64,000 bases of DNA from contig NZ_CP040872.1 of NCBI RefSeq assembly GCF_006337065.1, positions 1-64,000 on the forward strand, given 5' to 3'. The notes under the pieces are model-generated. The model was not told where the DNA came from and searched no databases. It saw nothing but the letters and a program-made list of their open reading frames with translations. Source of the DNA: Agromyces laixinhei (GTDB lineage: Bacteria; Actinomycetota; Actinomycetes; Actinomycetales; Microbacteriaceae). Below are positions 17,052 through 25,419 of the stretch, piece after piece; position 1 is the first letter of the stretch, and the number at the start of each line of letters is the position of its first letter. Position numbers and translations under genes: made by a program.

Positions 17052-17199
17052 GGTCACGGGAGTCTCCTCAATTGCTGTTGTTGTGGTGGTTGGTGGTGGA
17101 TGCGCAGCCGCCGCCATGAGTTACTATAGGAGAGTTACAAGCAAAGAGAAATAAGGTACTGAAAAGTGTCTTACATACTTTTTGGTTACTGGAGGTGTC
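17052..17199. promoter_or_regulatory. Divergent promoter region of SnoaL gene and HxlR operon
   Basis: An unusually AT-rich stretch with repeated TTAC words on the plus strand (GAGTTACTATAGGAGAGTTAC, split here as GAGTTACTATAG and GAGAGTTAC; then TCTTACATACT and GGTTACTGG). On the minus strand TATAGT is a likely -10 for the SnoaL gene. The TTAC/GTAA repeats are the best HxlR operator candidates. Confidence 0.45.
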
Positions 17200-17565
17200 A
17201 TGGTGGAGTGGAATCCGTACGACCGCAACTGTCCGACGCGGAAGTTGCTTGATCGCATCGGGGATCGGTGGACGGTTCTCGTGGTGGGGGCACTCTCGGA
17301 CGGGCCACTGCGTTTCTCCGAACTGGCCGCCCGCATCGACGGGGTGTCGCAGAAGATGCTCACCCAGACACTCCGCGGGTTGGAGCGGGACGGTCTGGTG
17401 ACGCGGACCGTCACCGCCGCGGTGCCGGCCCGTGTGGACTACGAGCTCACCGACGCGGGGCGCACGCTTCAAGACCCGCTGAAAGCGCTGGAGGATTGGG
17501 CGAAAGCCCACATGGGACCGATTCTGGAATCTCGGGATCGCTTCGCCGCCGAAGTCGCCCGATGA
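17200..17565 (+). CDS. HxlR family transcriptional regulator
   Basis: A 121-residue MarR-like winged-helix protein: YDRNCPTRKLLDRIGDRWTV, LRFSELAARIDGVSQKMLTQ, LRGLERDGLVTR, VDYELTDAGRTL. The single N-terminal cysteine (DRNCPTR, residue 11) matches the redox- or electrophile-sensing cysteine of HxlR/YodB/HypR-type regulators. The ATG at 17200 follows GGAGG closely; GTG 17203 is also possible. Its stop overlaps the next start by 4 nt (ATGA), so regulator and ADP-ribosylation genes are translated together. It is the likely repressor of its own operon and the divergent SnoaL gene. Confidence 0.92.
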   Translation: MVEWNPYDRNCPTRKLLDRIGDRWTVLVVGALSDGPLRFSELAARIDGVSQKMLTQTLRGLERDGLVTRTVTAAVPARVDYELTDAGRTLQDPLKALEDWAKAHMGPILESRDRFAAEVAR

Positions 17566-18401
17566 CGCGGGCATCCGTGGCCCGGCTGGTGGGCTACTTC
17601 ATCGATGATGCACTCAGCGCCGACCAGGCCGCCGACGTCCGCGCCCGTAAGCTCGGCAGTGCATTCGACGAACGGGCGCTGCTGGCCGCCCTGTTGGCAT
17701 CCCGCCGCCCAGGCGCGATCCCCGACGCAGTGCTGACCGAGCTCGAGGAACTGCTCGCTCACGAGCGAGACGCGCGCGGGCGCGTCGAAGCGTCGAATCT
17801 CCCGACATTGGCCGAACAGGGCACGGTGACGCCCGCCTTCCCGGTCGAGCGGGTCGCATTCTGGCGCGGTGACCTGACCCGGCTTCGCGCGGACGCGATC
17901 GTCAACGCGGCCAACGACCGGATGCTCGGCTGCTTCGTCCCCGGGCACGCGTGCATCGACAACGCCATCCACGCCGCCGCCGGACCACGCCTGCGCGAGG
18001 AATGCGCCGAGCACATCCGCCGCCAAGGAGCCCCCGAGCCCACCAGTCACGCCGTGATCACCGACGGCTACCAGCTGCCGGCAGCGCACGTCATCCACAC
18101 GGTCGGCCCGATCGTGCAAGGCAAACTCACCGCCCACGATCGCCGGCTCCTCGCCGACAGCTACCGAGCGATCCTCGATGCTGCAGCAGCCCATCCGGAC
18201 ATCACCACGGTGGGGCTGTGCAGTGTCTCCACGGGCGTGTTCGGTTTCCCGAAGAAGCCGGCCGCGAGCATCTGCCTCGACACCATCGCACGCTGGTTCG
18301 AGGAACACCCGGAAAACTCGCTGCGCATCGTCATCAGCCTGTTCGCCGAAGTCGACGAGGACGCGTACCGCGCCGCCCTCTCCGAGAGGACATCAGCATG
18401 A
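17562..18401 (+). CDS. Zinc-type macrodomain protein (protein-ADP-ribose hydrolase)
   Basis: A 279-residue protein. An N-terminal helical extension (residues 1-80) precedes a macrodomain: FWRGDLTRLRADAIVNAAND, then the zinc-class signature GCFVPGHACIDNAIHAAAG with Cys/His/Cys ligands, YQLPAAHVIHTVGP and LCSVSTGVFGFPKKPA. This signature is that of bacterial macrodomains encoded next to SirTM in Staphylococcus aureus and Streptococcus pyogenes, which remove ADP-ribose from protein. ATG 17562 overlaps the HxlR stop, and its own stop overlaps the sirtuin start. Function by homology is reversal of SirTM modification. Confidence 0.92.
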   Translation: MTRASVARLVGYFIDDALSADQAADVRARKLGSAFDERALLAALLASRRPGAIPDAVLTELEELLAHERDARGRVEASNLPTLAEQGTVTPAFPVERVAFWRGDLTRLRADAIVNAANDRMLGCFVPGHACIDNAIHAAAGPRLREECAEHIRRQGAPEPTSHAVITDGYQLPAAHVIHTVGPIVQGKLTAHDRRLLADSYRAILDAAAAHPDITTVGLCSVSTGVFGFPKKPAASICLDTIARWFEEHPENSLRIVISLFAEVDEDAYRAALSERTSA

Positions 18402-19291
18402 ACCACCCCCACGAACACCAGCCGCTCGTCGACGGCACAGGCTCGTTCGATGACGCCCTCGACTGGATCACCACCGCAGACCGCGTGCTGATCGGCGCAG
18501 GGGCCGGGCTGTCCGCCGCCGCCGGCTACGACTACGGCGACCGAGAACGATTCGCGCAGTTGTTCCCCGCGCTGCACCGCGCCGGCTTCAACGCACGGTA
18601 CGAACTCATCGGATACCCCCTCCCGCCACGGCTCCAGTGGGGATTCTGGGCCGTGCACGTCGACGACATCCGCCTCGGCGACCAACCCGACCCCGTGTAC
18701 GAAGACCTGCGGCAGATCGTCGGCGACCGCGACCACTTCGTGATGTCCTCCAACGTCGACGCACTCTTCACCCGCAACGGGTTCGACACCGACCGGGTCT
18801 ACACCCCGCAAGGCGACTACGCCCTCTCCCAGTGCCTCACGCCGTGCACCCGTGAAGTCTGGGATGCCCGCCCCATCCTTCGCCGCGCCCTCGAGGGGTA
18901 CGACCCCGAGACGGGAGCCACATCCGAAGCGGCCGTGCCCTCCTGTCCGAACTGCGGCGGCCCCGTCACCCTCAACGTCTTCGCCGGAACCTGGTACATC
19001 AACGACCACTTCCAGCCGCAACTGGCCGGCCTCAACAACTGGTTGGCGAACGCGACGGCCGACGGCGCAACGACGGCGATCATCGAGATCGGTGCCGGCT
19101 TCAACACCCCCGGCGTCATCCGCTGGCCCATCGACCGCATCACTGCACACCTGCCAAGCGCACGTCTGATCCGCATCAACACCGACCACCCCGGCGTGCC
19201 CGCCGCCGTCGCGTCACGCGCCGCCTCCCTCACCGACGGCGCCGCCGACGTTCTGCGCCGCGTCGCCACCACCGAAAGGACCCCAACATGA
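18398..19291 (+). CDS. Class M sirtuin (SirTM), protein ADP-ribosyltransferase
   Basis: A 297-residue SIR2-fold protein. The NAD site GAGAGLSAAAGYDYGDR (about residues 34-50) and SSNVDALFTRNGF are present. Where classical sirtuins have the catalytic ELHG histidine, this has TPQGDY, the substitution typical of SirTM, which ADP-ribosylates protein instead of deacetylating it. A zinc knuckle is formed by CLTPC and CPNCGG. It overlaps the macrodomain gene by 4 nt, the known writer/eraser pairing. The usual GcvH-like carrier and lipoate ligase (LplA2) are not in this window, so the target is unknown. Confidence 0.92.
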   Translation: MNHPHEHQPLVDGTGSFDDALDWITTADRVLIGAGAGLSAAAGYDYGDRERFAQLFPALHRAGFNARYELIGYPLPPRLQWGFWAVHVDDIRLGDQPDPVYEDLRQIVGDRDHFVMSSNVDALFTRNGFDTDRVYTPQGDYALSQCLTPCTREVWDARPILRRALEGYDPETGATSEAAVPSCPNCGGPVTLNVFAGTWYINDHFQPQLAGLNNWLANATADGATTAIIEIGAGFNTPGVIRWPIDRITAHLPSARLIRINTDHPGVPAAVASRAASLTDGAADVLRRVATTERTPT

Positions 19292-20139
19292 CCACCATCC
19301 GCCCGATCGCCGTCACCGGCGCCACCGGTGTGCTCGGCGGCTACGTCGCCAGCGATCTCGCCGAACGCGGTGTCGCCCAACGGCTCCTCGTGCGCACCCC
19401 CACCAAGGCTCCGCAACTTCCTGACAGCACCGTGCACCAGTTCAGCTACTCCGACCAGGCCGCCGCGACCGCCGCCCTCGACGGGGTCGACGTGCTGTTC
19501 ATGGTGTCAGCGTCCGAAAGCGCGGCGCGACTCGACCAGCACCGATCCTTCATCGACGCAGCCGCGGCCGCCGGCGAGAAGCACATCGTCTACACGTCGT
19601 TCGCGGCCGCCGCGCCGGACGCGACATTCACGCTCGCCCGCGACCACTACGTCACCGAGGAGTACATCAAAGCCTCCGGCATGGACTGGACCTTCCTGCG
19701 AGACGGCTTCTACATCGACTTCATGGAAGCGCTCGTCGGCGACGACGGCGTCATCCGCGGGCCCGCCGGAAAGGGCCGCGCATCGATCGTCGCCCGCGCC
19801 GACGTCGCCCGCACCGCCGCCGCCGTCCTCCTCGACCCCGCACCACACGCCGGTCGCACCTATGACCTGACCGGGCCCGAAGCACTCACCCTCGACCAGG
19901 TCGCCGACACCATCAGCCGTGTTCGCGGCCGCACCGTCACCTTTCATGACGAGAGCATCAACGAGGCCTACCAGTCCCGCGCCGGTTTCGGTGCGCCGCA
20001 GTGGCAGGTCGACGCCTGGGTCACCACCTACACCGCGATCGCCAGCAACATCATGGCACCCGTCAGCGGCGACATCGAAACCATCACCGGAACGGCGCCA
20101 ATGAACCTCGAGACCTACCTGCGCGGCAATCCGCACTGA
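19288..20139 (+). CDS. NmrA-like NAD(P)H-binding oxidoreductase
   Basis: A 283-residue atypical SDR: N-terminal nucleotide motif AVTGATGVLGGYVASDL (GxxGxxG), YTSFAAAAPDATFTLARDHY in the active-site region without a classical YxxxK, then DWTFLRDGFYIDFM and a C-terminal substrate domain. It resembles quinone oxidoreductase QorB/NmrA-type proteins. ATG 19288 overlaps the sirtuin stop by 4 nt, so it is the last gene of the HxlR-macrodomain-SirTM operon. HxlR regulation of quinone or NAD(P)H-sensing reductases is common, which supports a redox-stress role. Confidence 0.9.
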   Translation: MTTIRPIAVTGATGVLGGYVASDLAERGVAQRLLVRTPTKAPQLPDSTVHQFSYSDQAAATAALDGVDVLFMVSASESAARLDQHRSFIDAAAAAGEKHIVYTSFAAAAPDATFTLARDHYVTEEYIKASGMDWTFLRDGFYIDFMEALVGDDGVIRGPAGKGRASIVARADVARTAAAVLLDPAPHAGRTYDLTGPEALTLDQVADTISRVRGRTVTFHDESINEAYQSRAGFGAPQWQVDAWVTTYTAIASNIMAPVSGDIETITGTAPMNLETYLRGNPH

Positions 20140-20305
20140 CCTTCGAGACTGCCGGCCCAAAGCGCTTCTCCGCCAAGCCCTTCGCGCGGCCTCCGAGAGG
20201 TCCCCCCACATCAGGAGACCGAGGAATACGCGGACCGCAGGAATAGAAGTTGAACGATTCCAAGCACTTCCGTGGCAGAGATCCCTGACCATCCGCACTT
20301 TGTTG

Positions 20306-20379
20306 TAGCGAGGGCGGGACTCGAACCCGCGACACCACGATTATGAGCCGTGTGCTCTAACCACCTGAGCTACCCCGCC
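20306..20379 (-). tRNA. tRNA-Met (CAU)
   Basis: The minus strand folds as a tRNA: acceptor GGCGGGG with CCTCGCT (two G-U pairs), D-arm TAGCTCAG, anticodon loop CTCATAA (CAU), and T-arm GCGGGTTCGAGTCCCGC. CCA is not encoded. The sequence resembles elongator tRNA-Met. Its 3' end faces the accessory region to the left. Confidence 0.93.
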
Positions 20380-20426
20380 GGGTAGGTTTCCCAGCCCCGC
20401 CGAACGGCCGAACCGAAGAGAACCAG

Positions 20427-20498
<72 letters not shown>

Positions 20499-20598
20499 AC
20501 GCTGCCGCACTTGGCAACCGTACGAGGATATCACCTCTCGACGGCACCTCCGAACCGTTGCCGCAGGCGGCCGGCAGCGGTCGCCGGGTCGGTGCCGA

Positions 20599-22479
20599 TC
20601 ACGCGGCCTCACCGCGCCACGGCGGCGCCGCGACCCCCGGCAGGCTCCACGCGGCGAAGCCGGCTTCCTCGGCTTCAAGGGTCACGAGGCCGGCGGATGC
20701 CTCGAGCCGCGCGTTGCCGAAGAGGCGAGCCGCGGCATCCGCTGCACTGAGCGCTGCCGCATCGAATGTGAGCGTCGCGGCCGATCGAGCGGCGAACACG
20801 AGTACCGACTCGTCGACCGACTCGCGCACGAACGCGACCGCGTCGTCGCCGGCGCCGAGCCAGCGGATGCCGCCCGTCGCGAGCACCGGATGCCGACGGC
20901 GCAGCCCGAGCAGCGAACGGTACGTGTCCAGTATCGGCGCGACCGCGGGTGAGCGCTCGCTCCCCCATGGCATCGGGGTGCGCGAGGCTTCGCCGTCGTC
21001 GCCGGTCAGGCCGAACTCGTCACCGGCCCACACGACGGGGATGCCGGGCAGCGTGACGGCGAGACCCAGCGCGACGGGCACGGCGCCCGGTCGTGCGTGC
21101 GTGGCGAAACGCGGAGTGTCGTGCGTGTCGAGCGCGTTCATGGTCGCGAGGCGCGTGTGCCACGGGAATCCCGCGGCGAATCGCGTGTGCGCGGCGTGGA
21201 ACTCGGCGCCCGTGAACGTCGGCACCTGCTGCAGGGCGAAGCCGATTCCGCCGCCGGCGCGGCTACCCGGTTCGAGCAGCCAGCTCCAGAGCGGCCGGGT
21301 GAACGGCGTGTACGTCATCGCGCCGTGCCACGCGTCGCCCTGGAAATCGCTCGCGGCGTCGTTCGTCGACTCCGCCAGCAGGATGGTGTCGGGGTTCACG
21401 TCGCGCATCGTGCGGCGGATCGTCTGGCGCACCTCGGCGTTGAGATCGGCTTCGCCGAGACGGCCGGTCATGTTGGCGACGTCGATGCGCCAGCCGTCGA
21501 GCTCGAACGGCGGCTCGAGGAAGCGCGCGACGACGGAATCCGGTCCCTCGATGAAGCGTCGGCGGAGTTCGGCGGAGCTCCAGTCGAACTTCGGCAGGCT
21601 CGGCACTCCGAGCCACGACTCGTAGCCTCCGCCGTCGGCCTCGTCGCGGAAGAAGTAGAACTCGCGTTCAGGCGCATCCTGGTCTGCCTGCGCCGCTCGG
21701 AACCACTCGTGCGCATCGCCCGAGTGGTTCGAGGTCAGGTCGCCGATGACGCGGATGCCGCGGGCGTGGGCCGCCTCGACGAGCCGCACGAGCGCCTCGT
21801 CGCCGCCGAGGAGCGGGTCGACGACATCGAAGGTCGACGCGTCGTAGCGATGATTCGACCGGGCCGGAAAGACGGGCGTCAGGTACAGCAAGTCGACGCC
21901 GAGCGACTCGAGGTGGTCGAGGCGCTCGCGCACGCCGTCGAGGTCGCCGCCGAACAGCTGCTTCGAACGGCCGGGGTACGCGGGGTCGACCGGGTCGCTC
22001 CAGTCGGCCGGCATGGCCCACTCGGGCAGTTCTCCCTGCGCCCTGAGGCGGTCGAACGGCGCCGACGCCGACTTCGCGAACCGGTCGGGGAAGACCTGGT
22101 ACATCACGCTCGACGCCGCCCACTCGGGCGCCGGCTCGTGCGCGACGAGCGTGAAGTCGTCGTGATCGCGGGTCTCGACGCGCGAGAGGCCGAGCTGGTT
22201 CAGCCAGTGCTGACGGCCGTCCTGCCCGACGAGCAGCCACCGGTACCCGTGCACGGGATTCTCGACCTCGACGGCCGCCTCCCACCACTGCCAGCCATCG
22301 GCCGTCGCGACGACGGATGCCTCGTCGAACCGCGGCTCCCGGTTGGGGTTCGACCGGGTACCGACCCACGCCAGCGGCCCGAATGCCTCGGGCACGCGCA
22401 GCCGAACGTGCACGGTCTCACCGAGCGCCGGCGTCTGCGTCGACACGTGCAGCGGCGACCCGTCATGGTGCGGCGTCAT
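20599..22479 (-). CDS. GH13 glycosidase (neopullulanase/maltodextrin glucosidase type)
   Basis: A 626-residue cytoplasmic alpha-glucan hydrolase with no signal peptide. An N-terminal beta-sandwich (residues 1-120) precedes the GH13 barrel: VMYQVFPDRFAKS, VDLLYLTPVFPARSNHRYD, DLTSNHSGDAH, DGWRIDVANMTG (nucleophile Asp), ILLAESTND (acid Glu) and ALDTHDTPRFA (transition-state Asp). The start at 22479 has GAAGGA upstream. It follows malEFG on the same strand, so it breaks down imported maltodextrin. A short insertion, APFDRLRAQG, after DRFAKSAS is encoded by a palindrome-like element. The preceding gap holds an 18-bp tandem repeat. Confidence 0.93.
   Translation of the reverse strand: MTPHHDGSPLHVSTQTPALGETVHVRLRVPEAFGPLAWVGTRSNPNREPRFDEASVVATADGWQWWEAAVEVENPVHGYRWLLVGQDGRQHWLNQLGLSRVETRDHDDFTLVAHEPAPEWAASSVMYQVFPDRFAKSASAPFDRLRAQGELPEWAMPADWSDPVDPAYPGRSKQLFGGDLDGVRERLDHLESLGVDLLYLTPVFPARSNHRYDASTFDVVDPLLGGDEALVRLVEAAHARGIRVIGDLTSNHSGDAHEWFRAAQADQDAPEREFYFFRDEADGGGYESWLGVPSLPKFDWSSAELRRRFIEGPDSVVARFLEPPFELDGWRIDVANMTGRLGEADLNAEVRQTIRRTMRDVNPDTILLAESTNDAASDFQGDAWHGAMTYTPFTRPLWSWLLEPGSRAGGGIGFALQQVPTFTGAEFHAAHTRFAAGFPWHTRLATMNALDTHDTPRFATHARPGAVPVALGLAVTLPGIPVVWAGDEFGLTGDDGEASRTPMPWGSERSPAVAPILDTYRSLLGLRRRHPVLATGGIRWLGAGDDAVAFVRESVDESVLVFAARSAATLTFDAAALSAADAAARLFGNARLEASAGLVTLEAEEAGFAAWSLPGVAAPPWRGEAA
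22038..22063. repeat. Degenerate copy of the CCCTGAG...GTCGAA palindrome
   Basis: GCGCCCTGAGGCGGTCGAAC here matches the xylA element (6608-6631) in CCCTGAG and GTCGAA with the same spacing. It lies in frame inside the GH13 gene and encodes the extra residues FDRLRAQG. Confidence 0.4.
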
Positions 22480-22503
22480 CCTCAGTCCTTCCATATTCGC
22501 CCC

Positions 22504-22572
22504 ACTTGCAACCTCTCCTCTACTTGCAACCTCTCCTCTACTTGCAACCTCTCCTCTACTTGCAACCTCTCT
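22504..22572. repeat. 18-bp tandem repeat, about four copies
   Basis: The unit ACTTGCAACCTCTCCTCT is repeated exactly three times, then partly a fourth time, 25-93 nt upstream of the GH13 start. On the transcribed strand each unit reads AGAGGAGAGGTTGCAAGT, that is, a Shine-Dalgarno-like purine block plus a TTGCAA palindrome. It could be an operator array (TTGCAA resembles LacI half-sites) or a slippage-prone leader. Confidence 0.9.
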
Positions 22573-22650
22573 TTTCAGGAACGAGGTCTCCCAGCGTGCA
22601 GTATTCAGGAGAAATCCGGCTGAACCGGCGGCAACGAACGAAAAGTTCCT

Positions 22651-22724
22651 GAGAAGAGTGGTGGAAAAGTGGTGGAAAGGTGGGGAAAGGTGGTGAAGAA
22701 GTAGTGGTGGGGTGGTGCGGGGGG
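22651..22724. other. Polypurine/GTGG-rich tract after malG
   Basis: About 74 nt on the plus strand made almost only of G, A and T (GTGGTGGAAA-type repeats), starting right at the malG stop. On the transcribed strand it is C/T-rich. It holds no gene and could act in transcription termination or processing between malG and the GH13 gene. Confidence 0.6.
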
Positions 22725-23714
22725 TTACTTGACGGCGCCGGCCGTGAGTCCGCCGACGATGTACCTCTGCAGCCAGAGGAACAGCGCCACCACCGGCAGC
22801 GCCGCCATCACGGCGCCCGCCGAGAAGGCGCTCCAGTCGGCGTAGCGCGGGTTCGACACGAGCTTCGTGAGTCCCACCGCGAGGGTCTGCTTCTCGGTGT
22901 CGATGAGCAGCACGGATGCCACCACGAACTCGTTCACCGTGAAGATGAACGAGAGCAGCGCGACCACGGCGAGAATGGGCGCCGCGAGGCGCAGGATGAT
23001 CGTGAAGAAGATGCGGGCGTGGCCGGCCCCGTCGATCCGCGCCGCCTCGTCGATCGACGCCGGGATCGTGTTGAAGAAGCCGTACATGAGGAACGTGTTC
23101 ACGCCGAGCGCGCCGCCGAGGTACACCATGATCAGGCCGATGTGCGTGTTCAACCCGATCGCCGGGAACCAGTCGCTGATCGTCGACATCAGCAGGAAGA
23201 TCGCGACGACCGCGAGCAACTGCGGGAACATCTGCACGACGACGATCGTGATGAGGCCGAAGCGGCGCCCGGTGAACCGCATGCGCGAGAACGAGTACGC
23301 CGCGAGCGCGCCGAGGAAAACCGTGGCGACGGCGGTCACACTTGCGATGATGAGGGTGTTCGCGAACCACTGCGGGTACGGCACCTGCGGGTCCGTGAGG
23401 ATCCGCACGTAGCTCTCCAGGCCGATCGCCGAGAACAGCGCGTTCGAGCCGGTGAGCGTGCCCTTCGGGTTCAGCGACGACGAGATCACGAACACGATCG
23501 GGAACATCGCGAACACGACCATGACGATGCCGACGACGTGGCGCCATCCGGTGGCCCGGAACCAGCGGCTGAAGTTGAACGGGCGCTTGAGCGGTACGCC
23601 CCGCGGATGTGCCGCCCGCTCAGCCTCGGCGTCGAGCGCCGCAGCCATGATGTCACCCTCGACGCGGTCGGCCTCGACCCAGGAGTAGTGCTCCTTCGTG
23701 CCCTTCTTCGCCAT
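22725..23714 (-). CDS. malG: Maltose/maltodextrin ABC transporter permease MalG
   Basis: A 329-residue inner-membrane permease with six predicted membrane spans after a cytoplasmic N-terminus. The EAA loop that contacts the ATPase is seen as GFFNTIPASIDEAARIDGAGH. It ends LQRYIVGGLTAGAVK, the typical MalG C-terminus. The start codon overlaps the malF stop (TGATG), so MalF and MalG are translationally coupled. No ATPase (MsiK/MalK) gene is nearby, as usual for actinobacteria, where one shared MsiK energises many sugar transporters. Confidence 0.95.
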   Translation of the reverse strand: MAKKGTKEHYSWVEADRVEGDIMAAALDAEAERAAHPRGVPLKRPFNFSRWFRATGWRHVVGIVMVVFAMFPIVFVISSSLNPKGTLTGSNALFSAIGLESYVRILTDPQVPYPQWFANTLIIASVTAVATVFLGALAAYSFSRMRFTGRRFGLITIVVVQMFPQLLAVVAIFLLMSTISDWFPAIGLNTHIGLIMVYLGGALGVNTFLMYGFFNTIPASIDEAARIDGAGHARIFFTIILRLAAPILAVVALLSFIFTVNEFVVASVLLIDTEKQTLAVGLTKLVSNPRYADWSAFSAGAVMAALPVVALFLWLQRYIVGGLTAGAVK

Positions 23715-25333
23715 CAGTTCAGCTCCTCGAGGCTCTTGGTGCGACGGAACGCGATGATCGAGATCACCGCGACCACGATGAAGATGATGATCGAGTAGGC
23801 GCTCGCGAGTCCGTAGTCACGCGCCTGACCGGTGAACGCGACCTTGTAGACCATCGTGATGAGGATGTCGGTGAACCCGACGGGGATCGGAGCGTCGGAG
23901 TCGCGCGGGCCGCCGTCGGTCAACATGTAGATGACATTGAAGTTGTTGAAGTTGAACGCGAACGAGGCGATGAGCAGGGGCGCCACCGTGACGAGCAGCA
24001 GGGGCAGCTTGATCAGCCGGAACACCGCCCAGGGTCTCGCGCCGTCGACCGTCGCCGCTTCTTGGATGTCGTCGGGAATCGACTGCAGCGCGCCCATGCA
24101 GATCAGGAACATGTAGGGGAACCCGAGCCAGAGGTTCACGATCAGCACCGATACCTTGGCCATCCACGGGTCGGTGAGCCAGGGTATGGATGCCCCGCCG
24201 AAGATGACCTGGTTGATGAACCCGAAGCTCTCGTTCATCATGCCCGCCCAGATGAGCGCCGAGAGGAACGAGGGGATCGCGTACGGCAGGATCATCACGA
24301 CCCGGTAGTACTTTCGCCCGCGCATGCGCATGTCGTTGAAGACGATCGCGAGGAAGAGCCCGAGGAAGAACGTCGATGCGACCGAGATGATCGCGAAGGC
24401 GAAGGTCCAGAGCGTGACGTAGACGAGCGGCTGGGCGAGGCGCGGATCGGTGACGGCTCGCACGAAGTTGTCGAATCCGACGGTGATCTGCCAGCCGGGC
24501 AGCAGCTCCTCGCCGTCGGGCGCGGTGAAGGCTCCGGTGCCGATGTCGGAGTACACGGTTCCCGTGTCGACATCCGTGATCGTTCCGGCCGCCTCGTCGT
24601 ACTCGAGCGTCGAAATGTACTGGTAGGCGCTCGACCCGTCTGGCGTGCGCAGCGCACCGTCGTTCGGGTCGTCGGAGAACGGCACCGCGAGCTCGGTGAT
24701 CTCGTCGGTGCGAGCGAGCACGTCGGCGAACTGCAGCGTGGTCCAGCCGTCGACGGCGACCGCCTTGTCACCGTCGAACTCCGCGTCGACCTCGGTCAGC
24801 GGCGATTCGTTCGTGCCGACGAAGGCGTCGCCGTCGGGATCGGTCACGAGCAGGCCCAGGGTGCCGAGCTGGTCGACGACCGTCACGGGGTAGGTCGGCG
24901 AGTCCTCGACGCGCTGCAGCGACGAGGCCATGAGCGACGAGACGGCCTGCTCCTTCGAGCCGTTGTGGCCGGTGCCGTAGTTGGTGAAAGCGATGTAACC
25001 CGTGTAGACGAGCACGAACACCTGGAACACCACGAGGAAGATGACTCCGGGGGTGAGGTACTTCGACGGCAGCCTGCGGCGCGAGAAATAGATCCAGTTC
25101 ACCGCGATGGTGACGACCGCGACGATCGCCGCGATCAGCCACTCCCCCGCGCTCACGAGGATGAACAGCGCGTACAGCGAGATCGCGTCGACGAGACCGA
25201 GCGCGAGCAGCTTGATGAGCAGCATCTTGACGCCCCCGGATGCCGCGTCGGCGATGCCGGCGGCCTGGCGCTGTCGCTTCGTGGGTTTCTCGGGCGTTCC
25301 CGACGCGACCTCGTCGTCGATGGTGGTGCTCAT
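23714..25333 (-). CDS. malF: Maltose/maltodextrin ABC transporter permease MalF
   Basis: A 539-residue permease. N-terminal membrane spans (residues 35-120) are followed by a large extracytoplasmic P2-like domain (about residues 130-290, which is MalF-specific), then the permease core with YVTLWTFAFAIISVASTFFL and the EAA loop ALQSIPDDIQEAATVDGARP. The ATG at 25333 is preferred because upstream codons are arginine-rich noise. It sits between malE and malG in a maltodextrin import operon controlled by LacI-type operators upstream of malE. Confidence 0.95.
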   Translation of the reverse strand: MSTTIDDEVASGTPEKPTKRQRQAAGIADAASGGVKMLLIKLLALGLVDAISLYALFILVSAGEWLIAAIVAVVTIAVNWIYFSRRRLPSKYLTPGVIFLVVFQVFVLVYTGYIAFTNYGTGHNGSKEQAVSSLMASSLQRVEDSPTYPVTVVDQLGTLGLLVTDPDGDAFVGTNESPLTEVDAEFDGDKAVAVDGWTTLQFADVLARTDEITELAVPFSDDPNDGALRTPDGSSAYQYISTLEYDEAAGTITDVDTGTVYSDIGTGAFTAPDGEELLPGWQITVGFDNFVRAVTDPRLAQPLVYVTLWTFAFAIISVASTFFLGLFLAIVFNDMRMRGRKYYRVVMILPYAIPSFLSALIWAGMMNESFGFINQVIFGGASIPWLTDPWMAKVSVLIVNLWLGFPYMFLICMGALQSIPDDIQEAATVDGARPWAVFRLIKLPLLLVTVAPLLIASFAFNFNNFNVIYMLTDGGPRDSDAPIPVGFTDILITMVYKVAFTGQARDYGLASAYSIIIFIVVAVISIIAFRRTKSLEELN

Positions 25334-25419
25334 GCTGCTCGCTCTTCCCGCTCGCTCGTCTCGTCGGATATGAGTGCTCCGGGTCGGATGCCGCGCATCC
25401 GACCCGGAGACGCTCGTCG

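Noticed and set aside
1..20300. Prophage or integrative element
   Set aside because: No integrase, structural, replication or conjugation genes; only one degraded transposase fragment.
20599..23547. A 982-codon open frame spanning the GH13 gene and antisense of malG
   Set aside because: The part right of 22479 is arginine/histidine-rich shadow of malG; the GH13 protein begins at the ATG with a ribosome site at 22479.
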